The position numbers and the translations under genes were made by a program. The notes below the pieces were generated by a model. The model was not told the DNA's origin. It saw only the letters and a list, made by a program, of their open reading frames with translations, and ran no database searches. This document shows, piece after piece, positions 1 to 7,261 of a stretch of DNA of 28,447 nt. Positions within the stretch are counted from its first letter, which is position 1. Each line of letters starts with the position of its first letter. The stretch comes from an uncultured Bacillota bacterium. GTDB taxonomy: Bacteria > Bacillota > Clostridia > Christensenellales > QAND01. The stretch is from assembly GCA_905208455.1 (NCBI GenBank), contig CAJLPK010000013.1, positions 1-28,447 of the forward strand, in the 5' to 3' direction.

Positions 1-1593
1 GAATGGGCGGCGAATGAAAAGGTAGCGGCAGAGGCGGCGCTGGGCTCGGCGGTAACGGGCAAGCGCGCCATGTGCTGCATGAAGCATGTGGGACTCAATG
101 TAGCGGCAGATCTGTTGTTTACGGCGGCGTATACCGGCGTCAATGCCGGGCTGGTGCTGGCTGTGGCGGATGATCCGGGCATGCACAGCAGCCAAAATGA
201 GCAGGATACGCGCATGATCGCGCAGGCGGCGCACGTGCCTGTCTTGGAGCCGGCAGACAGCCAGGAATGCTATGATTATTTCAAATATGCGCCGCAGCTG
301 AGTGAAGAGCTGGATCTGCCGGTGATCGTGCGGCTGACCACGCGCATTTCGCATGCCAGGGGCTTTGTAGCGCTGGGAGACCGGGAGGAGGATGTGGAAA
401 AGGCTTACGAAAAGCAGCCTGCCAAATACATCATGATGCCGGGTTATGCCAGAGGCCGTAAAATAGACTTGCTAAAGCGCATGGAGACAGCCAAAAAACG
501 CAGCGATGCGTCCGAGCTGAACCGTATCGAAAAAGGAGACGGGAAAATCGGCGTTATCTGTGCCGGCGTATGTTACCAGTATGTGAAGGAGGCGCTGCCC
601 CAAGCAAGCATTTTGAAGCTGGGCATGGTGTACCCCCTGCCGGAACAGAAGATCCGTGATTTTGCTGCGTCGGTAGAAAAGCTGTATGTGGTGGAGGAAT
701 TGGAGCCGTATATCCAGCGGTATGTGGAGAGCCTGGGCATTGAATGTACTGGAGACCAGGTATTCGGCAAGGCGGGTGAATTGAGCGCGAGCCTGGTAAA
801 GCAGGTCGTAGAGGGCGTAGATGCGCCGGCGTTGCCCGATGTCAAGGATCTGCCTCCCCGTCCGCCGGCACTGTGTGCAGGATGTCCGCACCGCGGGGTA
901 TTCTATGTGCTGAAAAAGATGGGGCTGACGGTATTTGGTGATATTGGCTGCTATACGCTGGGCGCTACGCCGCCGCTGGGGGCCATGGATACCACCATTT
1001 GCATGGGCGCCAGCATTTCCATGGCGCATGGAGCCGAAAAGGCGAAAGGACGCGATTTTGCGAGAAAGTCGCTCGCCATTATCGGGGATTCGACGTTTTT
1101 CCACAGCGGGATGACGGGCCTGGCAACGGCGAGCTATAACAAGAGCAACATCACTGTACTGATCGTGGACAACTCGACCACAGGCATGACAGGCCATCAG
1201 GACAACCCGGCAACGGGCAAAACGCTGAAGGGCGAATACACCGAGCCGCTGTCGCTGGAGGGCGTTTGCCGGGCGCTGGGCGCTCAGCATATCCGTGTGG
1301 TGGATTCCTTGAATATCGTAGGATTGCAGGCGGAGATCCAGGCCTCGCTGAATGAGGACGGCGTTTCCGTCGTCATTGCAAGAAGGCCATGTGTTATGAT
1401 CGTGAAGGGACAGAAACATTCGCTGCAAATCGATGCGGAGAAATGCATTGGCTGCGGCGCCTGTTTGAAAACCGGATGCCCGGCTTTACAGCGCAAGGGA
1501 AATAAAGTGGCCATTGACGAGACGCTGTGCAACGCGTGCGGTTTATGCGCCGGGCTTTGCCCGAAACAGTGTATGGAAGGGGCGTCGAAATGA
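1..1593 (+). CDS. iorA: Indolepyruvate:ferredoxin oxidoreductase, alpha subunit (5' end cut by window)
   Basis: Thiamine-diphosphate and iron-sulfur subunit that oxidatively decarboxylates aryl-pyruvates (indolepyruvate, phenylpyruvate) to aryl-acetyl-CoA while reducing ferredoxin in the cytoplasm. The reading frame is open from base 1, so the N-terminus lies outside the window; 530 residues are visible where the family usually has about 580-600. The middle carries the thiamine-diphosphate region, with GDIGCYTLG, an MGASISMAHG stretch and a GDSTFFHSG motif. The C-terminus has two ferredoxin-type clusters, CIGCGACLKTGCP and CNACGLCAGLCPKQC, for two [4Fe-4S] centres. The stop overlaps the iorB start (ATGA), so the two subunits are translationally coupled. 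Linkage to iorB, a phenylacetate-CoA ligase and an ACT protein supports a role in aromatic amino acid fermentation. The assignment is firm; the exact substrate preference is inferred from the family. Confidence 0.96.
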   Translation, partial: EWAANEKVAAEAALGSAVTGKRAMCCMKHVGLNVAADLLFTAAYTGVNAGLVLAVADDPGMHSSQNEQDTRMIAQAAHVPVLEPADSQECYDYFKYAPQLSEELDLPVIVRLTTRISHARGFVALGDREEDVEKAYEKQPAKYIMMPGYARGRKIDLLKRMETAKKRSDASELNRIEKGDGKIGVICAGVCYQYVKEALPQASILKLGMVYPLPEQKIRDFAASVEKLYVVEELEPYIQRYVESLGIECTGDQVFGKAGELSASLVKQVVEGVDAPALPDVKDLPPRPPALCAGCPHRGVFYVLKKMGLTVFGDIGCYTLGATPPLGAMDTTICMGASISMAHGAEKAKGRDFARKSLAIIGDSTFFHSGMTGLATASYNKSNITVLIVDNSTTGMTGHQDNPATGKTLKGEYTEPLSLEGVCRALGAQHIRVVDSLNIVGLQAEIQASLNEDGVSVVIARRPCVMIVKGQKHSLQIDAEKCIGCGACLKTGCPALQRKGNKVAIDETLCNACGLCAGLCPKQCMEGASK

Positions 1594-2171
1594 AACAGAG
1601 CGTTTTGATTGTAGGGGTAGGCGGCCAGGGTACGCTGCTGGCAGGCCGTTTGCTGGGAGAATATGCAAAAGCGAAGGGATTGGATGCCAAGGTAAGCGAG
1701 GTGCATGGCATGGCACAGCGCGGCGGCAGCGTGGTGACGCATGTGCGTATCGGGGAAAGCGTAGCTTCGCCGCTGATCGATGTCCAGAGCGCGGATGTGC
1801 TGCTGTCGTTTGAGCCGGTAGAAGCCCTGCGGGCGATGGAAATGCTAAAGCCGGGAGGCATGCTGATCTGCGATGAAAGCCAAGTGCCTCCGATTGCAGT
1901 GAATATGGGGACGGCAGCATATCCCCAGGATATCGAGGAGCAAGTGGCCGCATACACAGGCCGGTATATGTTTGTGGATGCAACAGGAATCGCCAGAGGC
2001 CTGGGCAGCACAAAAGCGGCCAACATCGTGCTGCTGGGCGTATATACCCAGTGCATGGGGATGGATGCCGAGACGATGAAACAGGTGATTCGGGAAGGGG
2101 TAAAGCCTGCGTTTGTAGAGCTGAACCTAAAAGCGTTCCAGGCAGGTCTGGAACGGGCAAAGCTTGCATAA
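1590..2171 (+). CDS. iorB: Indolepyruvate:ferredoxin oxidoreductase, beta subunit
   Basis: Gamma-type subunit of the 2-oxoacid:ferredoxin oxidoreductase, partner of IorA. The 193-residue protein begins with VLIVGVGGQGTLLAGRLL, a glycine-rich loop typical of the POR/KOR gamma domain, followed by the family motif HGMAQRGGSVVTHVR near residue 45. Length is normal for bacterial IorB (about 190-200). I chose the ATG at 1590, which overlaps the iorA stop as ATGA and follows a GGAAGGGG ribosome site. Upstream in-frame codons back to 1527 would force a 60-base overlap with iorA and add residues not expected in the family. It is followed 21 bases later by paaK, with no terminator or promoter visible between, so iorA, iorB and paaK probably form one transcript. 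Confidence 0.95.
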   Translation: MKQSVLIVGVGGQGTLLAGRLLGEYAKAKGLDAKVSEVHGMAQRGGSVVTHVRIGESVASPLIDVQSADVLLSFEPVEALRAMEMLKPGGMLICDESQVPPIAVNMGTAAYPQDIEEQVAAYTGRYMFVDATGIARGLGSTKAANIVLLGVYTQCMGMDAETMKQVIREGVKPAFVELNLKAFQAGLERAKLA

Positions 2172-2192
2172 GAGAAAGGCAGGGGGCAAAAG

Positions 2193-3497
2193 ATGTTCAA
2201 TCCTCAAGTAGAGACGATGGCGCGCAGCGAAATACAGGCGCTGCAACTCAAGCGCCTGCAAAAAACGGTGGAAAGATGCTATCATAACAGCCCATTTTAC
2301 AGGGAAAGGATGGACGCTTTGGGCGTAAAGCCGGAAGATATAAAAACGCTGGATGACCTAAGGCGGCTGCCCTTTACCAACAAAACAGATTTGCGCGACA
2401 ATTACCCGTTCGGATTGTTTTCTGCGCCGATGGAGGAGATCGTCCGCGTACATGCATCGAGCGGAACGACCGGCAAGCCGACCACGGTAGGGTATACCAA
2501 AAATGATATTGATGCCTGGGCGGAATGCACGGCGCGCGCCTTGGGATGCGCAGGAGGCAGGAAAAACGACGTAGTCCAGGTTTCCTACGGATACGGCTTG
2601 TTCACCGGCGGCCTGGGGCTGCATTATGGAGCGGAGAGGCTGGGTGCTACTGCGCTGCCCACCTCCTCAGGGAATACCCAGCGGCAGATCATGCTGATGC
2701 AGGATTTTGGCACGAGCATTTTGGCCTGTACGCCCTCCTATGCGCTGATGCTGGGCGAGACCATGCGCGATATGGGCATCGATACCAATCAGATGCGGCT
2801 CAGGGCAGGCACCTTTGGCGCTGAGCCTTGGACCGAGGGCATGCGCCGGCAAATCGAAGAACTGATGGGCATTGATGCGCTGGATATTTATGGCTTGTCC
2901 GAAACGATGGGCCCCGGCGTGGCCATCGAATGCAGAGAGGAAAAGCACGGCCTGCATATCTGGGAAGACCAGTTCCTGGTAGAGATATTGGACCCGGAGA
3001 CATGCGAGCCAGTGCCGGATGGCGAGGTAGGGGAGCTTGTGATTACCACCATCAACAAAGAAGGCATGCCAACACTTAGATACCGCACGCACGACCTGAC
3101 CGCCATCATCCCGGAGCCGTGCAGCTGTGGGCGCACACACCGTAAAATCGAACGCTTGAAAGGCCGTACAGATGATATGCTCATCGTACGGGGGGTCAAC
3201 GTATTCCCCAGCCAGGTGGAAACCGTGCTGACAAAGGTAAAGGGCGTGATGCCGCATTATCTGATCATCGTGGACCGCGTGCATAATTCTGATACAATGG
3301 AGGTACAGGTGGAGCTGCATCCGGATGCGGTGAGCGATACGGTGAAAAACATCGAAGAGATCCGCGCGACGCTTTCAAAAGAGCTGCAAAGCTATTTGGG
3401 CATCAGCGCTAAGGTGCGCCTATTGCCGCCTAAGGAACTGGAACGCAGCGAGGGAAAGGCAAAGCGCGTGATTGATAAGCGTAAATTTGACAACTAG
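2193..3497 (+). CDS. paaK: Phenylacetate-CoA ligase (AMP-forming)
   Basis: Adenylate-forming enzyme that activates phenylacetate or a related aryl-acid to its CoA thioester with ATP. The 434-residue protein has the usual PaaK length and order. The AMP-binding loop SSGTTGKPT lies near residues 89-97, a YGLSE-type motif near residue 230, and the C-terminal hinge and lysine-bearing lid start at GRTDDMLIVRGVNVFPSQVE near residue 324. An AGGGGG ribosome site precedes the ATG. The position directly after iorAB is recurrent in anaerobic archaea and Clostridia. There the ligase either activates exogenous aryl-acids or acts with Ior in the reverse, reductive direction. Which direction operates here cannot be read from sequence. 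The family assignment is strong, while the natural substrate (phenylacetate, indoleacetate or another aryl-acid) is open. Confidence 0.93.
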   Translation: MFNPQVETMARSEIQALQLKRLQKTVERCYHNSPFYRERMDALGVKPEDIKTLDDLRRLPFTNKTDLRDNYPFGLFSAPMEEIVRVHASSGTTGKPTTVGYTKNDIDAWAECTARALGCAGGRKNDVVQVSYGYGLFTGGLGLHYGAERLGATALPTSSGNTQRQIMLMQDFGTSILACTPSYALMLGETMRDMGIDTNQMRLRAGTFGAEPWTEGMRRQIEELMGIDALDIYGLSETMGPGVAIECREEKHGLHIWEDQFLVEILDPETCEPVPDGEVGELVITTINKEGMPTLRYRTHDLTAIIPEPCSCGRTHRKIERLKGRTDDMLIVRGVNVFPSQVETVLTKVKGVMPHYLIIVDRVHNSDTMEVQVELHPDAVSDTVKNIEEIRATLSKELQSYLGISAKVRLLPPKELERSEGKAKRVIDKRKFDN

Positions 3498-3519
3498 ATA
3501 TTTGTAGGAGGGCGAGCTT

Positions 3520-3957
3520 ATGACACTGAAACAAATTTCCGTTTTTTTGGAAAACAAGCAGGGAACCTTGGCGGAAGCGACCAAGGTGTTGGGTGAAAAC
3601 GGCATTGACCTCATTGCGCTGTCCATTGCAGACACAGCGGATTTTGGCATCATGCGCTGCATTGTAAACCAGCCGGACAAGGCGCTGGCGCTGCTGGCGG
3701 AGCATGGGTTTGCTGCGTCTACCACGGAGGTGCTGGCCGTAGAGGTGCCGGACCAGCCGGGCGGCCTGTCCGGTGTGCTGGCGCTGCTGGACAAAAATGA
3801 CTTGAATGTGGAATATCTCTATTCCTTTGTACGGACGCCCAACGAAAATGCGTTGATTATGTTCCGTGTAGAGGATACGGAGAAGTGCGCGGCGCTGTTG
3901 CAAGAAAACAGGATCCGGGTGTTTTCTCTGGAGGAGATCTTATCATCCGTGGATTGA
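3520..3957 (+). CDS. Tandem ACT-domain protein, probable amino-acid sensor
   Basis: Small cytosolic protein of 145 residues made of two ACT domains and nothing else. The first spans about residues 4-70, with the ligand-turn signature NKQGTLAEATKVL. The second spans about residues 72-142, with DQPGGLSGVLALL. ACT modules bind free amino acids and usually act allosterically or as protein-protein regulators. The TAGGAGGGCGAG ribosome site 5 bases before the ATG is strong. It lies 22 bases after paaK and is commonly found beside iorAB-paaK in anaerobes, so sensing of an aromatic amino acid is a reasonable inference. No catalytic or DNA-binding domain is visible, so it should not be called an enzyme or a transcription factor. 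No gene symbol is established. Confidence 0.9.
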   Translation: MTLKQISVFLENKQGTLAEATKVLGENGIDLIALSIADTADFGIMRCIVNQPDKALALLAEHGFAASTTEVLAVEVPDQPGGLSGVLALLDKNDLNVEYLYSFVRTPNENALIMFRVEDTEKCAALLQENRIRVFSLEEILSSVD

Positions 3958-3975
3958 TGTGAGGGTAATGAAAAG

Positions 3976-5079
3976 ATGAGAGCAACCTATGCGCAGATCG
4001 ATCTGTCGGCGATTGCGCACAACGTATCGCTGGTAAAGCGGAGCGTAGGACAAACGCAGATGATGGCGGTCGTCAAGGCGGATGCTTATGGGCATGGCGC
4101 TGTGCCGGTAGCCAGGACGGCGCTGGAAAACGGCGCGCAATGGCTGGCCGTAGCCACAGCGGAAGAGGCAGAAGAGCTGCGCGATGCAGGGTTTGTTTGC
4201 CCATTGCTGGTTTTGGGTGCTTTGGATGAGGAGGACTGCGCGCTGTGCGTGGCGCGCGGTGTTTCTGTTTCCGTTTCCAATGCAGAGCAGCTGCGGTGGA
4301 TGCATGAAGCGGCGGAGAGAGAAAAGACAAATGCAAAAGCGCATTTGAAGATCGATACGGGCTTTCATAGGCTGGGAGCCCTGCCGGAAGAGATGCCGCT
4401 GCTTTTGCAGGCCTTTGCGCATTTCCCCAATGTCAAGATGGAGGGTATGTTCACGCATTTTGCTGCGGCGGATGAGGCGGACGATGCGTTTGTGGATACG
4501 CAGGTACAGCGCTTTCAGCAAGCGGAGCGTATGGTGAAGCAGGCAGGGTTTACGCCCATCGTGCATCTTTCAAATAGCGCCGCTACGCTGAGAAGGGCGG
4601 AGCTGCGGCGGGATATGGTGCGCGCCGGCATCATCCTGTATGGGTATATGCCGAGCGATGAAATGCCGGAAAAAGCGGATCTATGGCCTGCAATGAGCTG
4701 GAAGAGCACAGTGCTGGATATCCATACCATAGGGCCCGGAGAAACGGTGGGATACGGGCGCACCTATACGGCACATGAGCAAAGGCGGGTGGCGACCCTG
4801 CCGGTGGGATATGCGGATGGATACAGGCGGGCGCTTTCCAATAAAGGGGAGGTGCTGATCTGCGGGCAGCGCGCTCCGGTGCTGGGCCGAATCTGTATGG
4901 ACCATTTCATGGCGGACATCACAGAGATCCCCGAAGCGGAGATTGGTTCAGAGGCCGTGCTGCTGGGACGGCAGGGAGCACAGGCCATCTGGGCCGATGA
5001 AATGGCTGGCTGGCTGGATACCATTTCCTACGAAATTTTGACGGATCTTTCAAAACGAGTTCCGAGGGTGTATAAATGA
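3976..5079 (+). CDS. alr: Alanine racemase
   Basis: PLP enzyme that interconverts L- and D-alanine to supply D-Ala for peptidoglycan. The 367-residue protein has the two-domain fold-type III layout. The PLP-binding lysine is Lys34 in VVKADAYGHG. A HLKIDTGFHRLG strand lies near residue 115, and the C-terminal beta domain carries the catalytic tyrosine in GYGRTYTA near residue 257, followed by LPVGYADGYRR and GRICMDHFM. Length is normal (about 360-390). The ATG at 3976 is 18 bases after the ACT gene; the GAGGG at 3961 serves as ribosome site. It may be co-transcribed with the preceding genes, as no terminator or clear promoter is visible. The stop overlaps the start of the next gene by ATGA. 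Confidence 0.96.
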   Translation: MRATYAQIDLSAIAHNVSLVKRSVGQTQMMAVVKADAYGHGAVPVARTALENGAQWLAVATAEEAEELRDAGFVCPLLVLGALDEEDCALCVARGVSVSVSNAEQLRWMHEAAEREKTNAKAHLKIDTGFHRLGALPEEMPLLLQAFAHFPNVKMEGMFTHFAAADEADDAFVDTQVQRFQQAERMVKQAGFTPIVHLSNSAATLRRAELRRDMVRAGIILYGYMPSDEMPEKADLWPAMSWKSTVLDIHTIGPGETVGYGRTYTAHEQRRVATLPVGYADGYRRALSNKGEVLICGQRAPVLGRICMDHFMADITEIPEAEIGSEAVLLGRQGAQAIWADEMAGWLDTISYEILTDLSKRVPRVYK

Positions 5080-5645
5080 TGGATAAACAAATACAGCGCA
5101 GGAATGCGCGGCAAAAGCGCAGGCTGCTTTCCCCTCAGGCAAGGCAGGAATATTCCGTGATGGCGGCGGAAAACGCCATGATACTGCTGGAGAGCTCCAA
5201 GGCAGATGTGGTGATGATTTACGCTTCCACGCCGGAAGAGACCAGCACCTGGCCGCTGATGGATCAGTTGCTCATGCGGGGATACTATCCTGTGTTTCCG
5301 CTGGTAAAAGGCGAAGAGATGGTGCCGGTCATGTGGGATGAAAATACGGTGTTTGTATCTAACAGCATGGGGATCCTGGAACCAGCTGGCGGTACGGTGG
5401 TGCCGCCGGAGGAGATCCAGTTTGTCATTGTACCGGGGCTGGCCTTTGATGAGGACGGAAACCGTTTGGGGCAGGGCGGCGGATACTATGACCGGTTTTT
5501 GCCGCAAACACATGCGCTGCGGGTAGGATATTGTTTCCAGACCCAGATGGCGCGCAGCCTGGAAACAGAACCGCACGATATAAAAATGGATTATATCTGT
5601 ACAGAGATCTACACCTATGATTGTGCCAAAAAACAAACAAAATAG
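5076..5645 (+). CDS. fthC: 5-formyltetrahydrofolate cyclo-ligase
   Basis: Converts 5-formyl-THF to 5,10-methenyl-THF with ATP, recycling a by-product of serine hydroxymethyltransferase. The 189-residue protein matches the family length. It starts with a basic RRNARQKRRLL segment near residues 8-18 that fits the ATP-binding N-terminus. It carries the diagnostic loop GQGGGYYDRFLP near residues 132-143, preceded by IVPGLAFDEDGNRLG. The ATG overlaps the alr stop (ATGA), and a GAGGGTG site lies just upstream. A second ATG follows immediately at 5079, so the true start may be one codon later. It is the last gene of the left-hand transcript; a new promoter is recognisable just after the stop. The synonym ygfA is also used for this family. 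Confidence 0.93.
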   Translation: MMDKQIQRRNARQKRRLLSPQARQEYSVMAAENAMILLESSKADVVMIYASTPEETSTWPLMDQLLMRGYYPVFPLVKGEEMVPVMWDENTVFVSNSMGILEPAGGTVVPPEEIQFVIVPGLAFDEDGNRLGQGGGYYDRFLPQTHALRVGYCFQTQMARSLETEPHDIKMDYICTEIYTYDCAKKQTK

Positions 5646-5665
5646 CGGTAGAATGTGGGATTTTG

Positions 5666-5694
5666 TTGCATATTCCATGCAATGATAGTAAAAT
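5666..5694 (+). promoter_or_regulatory. Predicted sigma-A promoter for rsmD-coaD
   Basis: TTGCAT at 5666-5671, 17-base spacer, TAAAAT at 5689-5694. It lies between fthC and rsmD and places the start of transcription near 5701. The -35 hexamer is also the left arm of a 6-bp inverted repeat (TTGCAT-N5-ATGCAA, 5666-5682). This is an inference from hexamer match and spacing. Confidence 0.65.
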
Positions 5695-5716
5695 CATACA
5701 AAGGAGTACCTAGAAA

Positions 5717-6265
5717 GTGAAAATCGTAGGCGGCAGCGCGCGCGGACGCATCATAGAAGCGCCCCCGGGACGGAATACCAGGCCGACAAGCGCTGTGCTT
5801 CGCGAGGCGTTATTCGGCATTCTTTCCGGAGCGGTGCTGCGGGCACGGGTGCTGGATTTATTTTGCGGAAGCGGAGCCATTGCTTTGGAGGCGATCAGCC
5901 GTGGGGCAGAGCAGGCTGTTTTAATAGATGCGGATGCCAAGGCGATACAAACAGCGCACAAAAACTGCAAAGCGCTTCGGATGGAAAAGCAGTGCAGAAT
6001 TTATCGCAACGATTTTGAAAAGGCGCTTCGGATCTTGCAAAAAAAAGGCGAGCGGTTTGATTTTGTGTATGTAGACCCTCCCTATCAGGGCGGCTTGTAC
6101 GAAACGGCGCTGCAGGGGCTTTTTCCGTCGCTGGTGGCGGAAGGGGGCATGGTGGTATTGGAGCATGCCGCTGCAGATGAAATGCCGTTGCTGCCGCTGG
6201 TTTGCCAAAGGGGCAAAACGCGGACATACGGCACAAGGGCCATTACCTTTTATACAGGAGTATGA
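5717..6265 (+). CDS. rsmD: 16S rRNA (guanine966-N2)-methyltransferase
   Basis: SAM-dependent methyltransferase acting on G966 of 16S rRNA during 30S assembly; orthologue of Bacillus YlbH. The 182-residue protein opens with the family signature KIVGGSARGRII and PTSAVLREALFGIL. It carries the SAM loop LDLFCGSGAIALEA near residue 46 and the catalytic DPPY at residues 120-123, within VYVDPPYQGGLYE. It starts with GTG at 5717, 10 bases after AAGGAG; no ATG upstream fits. It is the first gene after a predicted promoter, and coaD follows 4 bases after the stop. The rsmD-coaD pair is strongly conserved in Firmicutes and other bacteria, which supports the call. Confidence 0.95.
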   Translation: MKIVGGSARGRIIEAPPGRNTRPTSAVLREALFGILSGAVLRARVLDLFCGSGAIALEAISRGAEQAVLIDADAKAIQTAHKNCKALRMEKQCRIYRNDFEKALRILQKKGERFDFVYVDPPYQGGLYETALQGLFPSLVAEGGMVVLEHAAADEMPLLPLVCQRGKTRTYGTRAITFYTGV

Positions 6266-6269
6266 AAGC

Positions 6270-6749
6270 ATGAGGATCGGCATTTTTCCAGGAAGCTTTG
6301 ATCCGCTGACAAGCGGCCATTATGATTTGATTGAGAGAGCGGCGGCACTGGTGGACTGCTTATATGTTGCTGTGCTGAAAAACAGCGATAAAACGCCGCT
6401 GTTTACCCTGGAACAGCGCAAAGAGATGATACAAGATGCAACGGCCGCGCTGCACAATGTCAAGGTAGAGGCATTTGAGGGGCTATTGGCGGACTTCGCC
6501 AGGCAAAAACAGGCGGAGGTATTGTTTCGGGGCCTGAGGAATCAGCTGGATTATGAGCAGGAAGCGATGCTTGCGACAGTGAACCGGCGATTGGCGCCGG
6601 AGATACAGACGGTATGCCTTTTTTCAAAGCCGGAATGGGTCTTTCTTTCCAGCAGCATCGTAAAGGAGATGCTGCGGTATGGACAAGATATCAAGGGGCT
6701 GGTACCGGCGCAGATCTATGATAAAATATGTGCTGAGCTGCATCAGTAA
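6270..6749 (+). CDS. coaD: Phosphopantetheine adenylyltransferase
   Basis: Penultimate step of coenzyme A synthesis: transfers AMP from ATP to 4'-phosphopantetheine, giving dephospho-CoA. The 159-residue protein has the full family length. The nucleotidyltransferase motif TSGH is at residues 14-17 (GSFDPLTSGHYDLIERAA), followed by FRGLRNQLDYEQE in the middle and the SSSIVKE motif near residues 128-134. The ATG at 6270 is 9 bases after AGGAG. An in-frame extension upstream to 6165 would lie inside rsmD and is not credible. It is co-directional with rsmD (4-base gap) and the next coiled-coil gene (18-base gap). Orthologue of Bacillus YlbI/CoaD in the same ylb order. Confidence 0.97.
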   Translation: MRIGIFPGSFDPLTSGHYDLIERAAALVDCLYVAVLKNSDKTPLFTLEQRKEMIQDATAALHNVKVEAFEGLLADFARQKQAEVLFRGLRNQLDYEQEAMLATVNRRLAPEIQTVCLFSKPEWVFLSSSIVKEMLRYGQDIKGLVPAQIYDKICAELHQ

Positions 6750-6767
6750 TTTAGGAGGACGTTCCAA

Positions 6768-7244
6768 ATGGATAGCGAATTGATCAACTGTATGGATATG
6801 CTGGAAGAGGAGCTGGAGGAAAGCAAAAAAGCGTTGTTTTCTTCTTCGTTCAAAAAAGTGGATACCGAACGGATGTATGAGATCCTGGAAGATATGCGCG
6901 CAGCATATCCGGAGGAGCTGCGGCAGGCAGAACGGATCATTTCCGACAAGATGCGTATCATGGCAGACGCAAAAGCGGATGCGGAGCGCATGATGCGGGA
7001 TGCTGAGCAGCGGGCCAATCAGCTGGTGGATGAGCATGAGATCGTACTGGCAGCGACGGATAAGGCCAGGCAGATTTTAGCGGCGGCGCAGAAAAACGCA
7101 CGCGATGTGCGGGAGGGCGCCAAAGGATATGCAGAGGATCTGATGCAGGATGTAGAAGGGTATTTGGAAGAATACATAGAGATGGTACGGAAAAACAGAG
7201 AATCTCTTTCCGGAAAAGGAGAAGCGCAAAGGCGTGCGGATTAA
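6768..7244 (+). CDS. Coiled-coil protein of unknown function linked to coaD
   Basis: The 158-residue protein has no catalytic motif that I recognise. It is almost entirely helical and charged. An acidic N-terminal helix rich in Glu and Lys (residues 10-30) is followed by a long heptad-like stretch of Ala, Glu, Arg and Met from about residue 50 to 145 (for example MADAKADAERMMRDAEQRA), resembling the stalk helices of V-type ATPase subunit E, ATP synthase b or DivIVA-like proteins. There is no signal peptide or membrane segment. Genes of this kind following coaD in Clostridia are often labelled vaguely as ATPase, which the sequence does not support. An AGGAGG site 9 bases before the ATG is strong. 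The TAA stop lies in the loop of the terminator hairpin at 7230-7261. A scaffold or septum-associated role is only a guess. Confidence 0.85.
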   Translation: MDSELINCMDMLEEELEESKKALFSSSFKKVDTERMYEILEDMRAAYPEELRQAERIISDKMRIMADAKADAERMMRDAEQRANQLVDEHEIVLAATDKARQILAAAQKNARDVREGAKGYAEDLMQDVEGYLEEYIEMVRKNRESLSGKGEAQRRAD

Positions 7245-7261
7245 CTGCACGCCTTTTTTTT
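7230..7261 (+). terminator. Rho-independent terminator after the coaD-linked gene
   Basis: An 8-bp perfect stem, AGGCGTGC (7230-7237) with GCACGCCT (7247-7254), a 9-base loop and a run of 8 T (7254-7261). Seen from the minus strand the stem is followed by only three T, so it is probably weak for ylbJ. The loop contains the palindrome TTAA that serves as stop codon for both converging genes. Confidence 0.88.

Noticed and set aside
472..1428. Minus-strand open frame opposite iorA (318 codons)
   Set aside because: It is antisense to conserved iron-sulfur and thiamine-diphosphate motifs; no recognisable protein.
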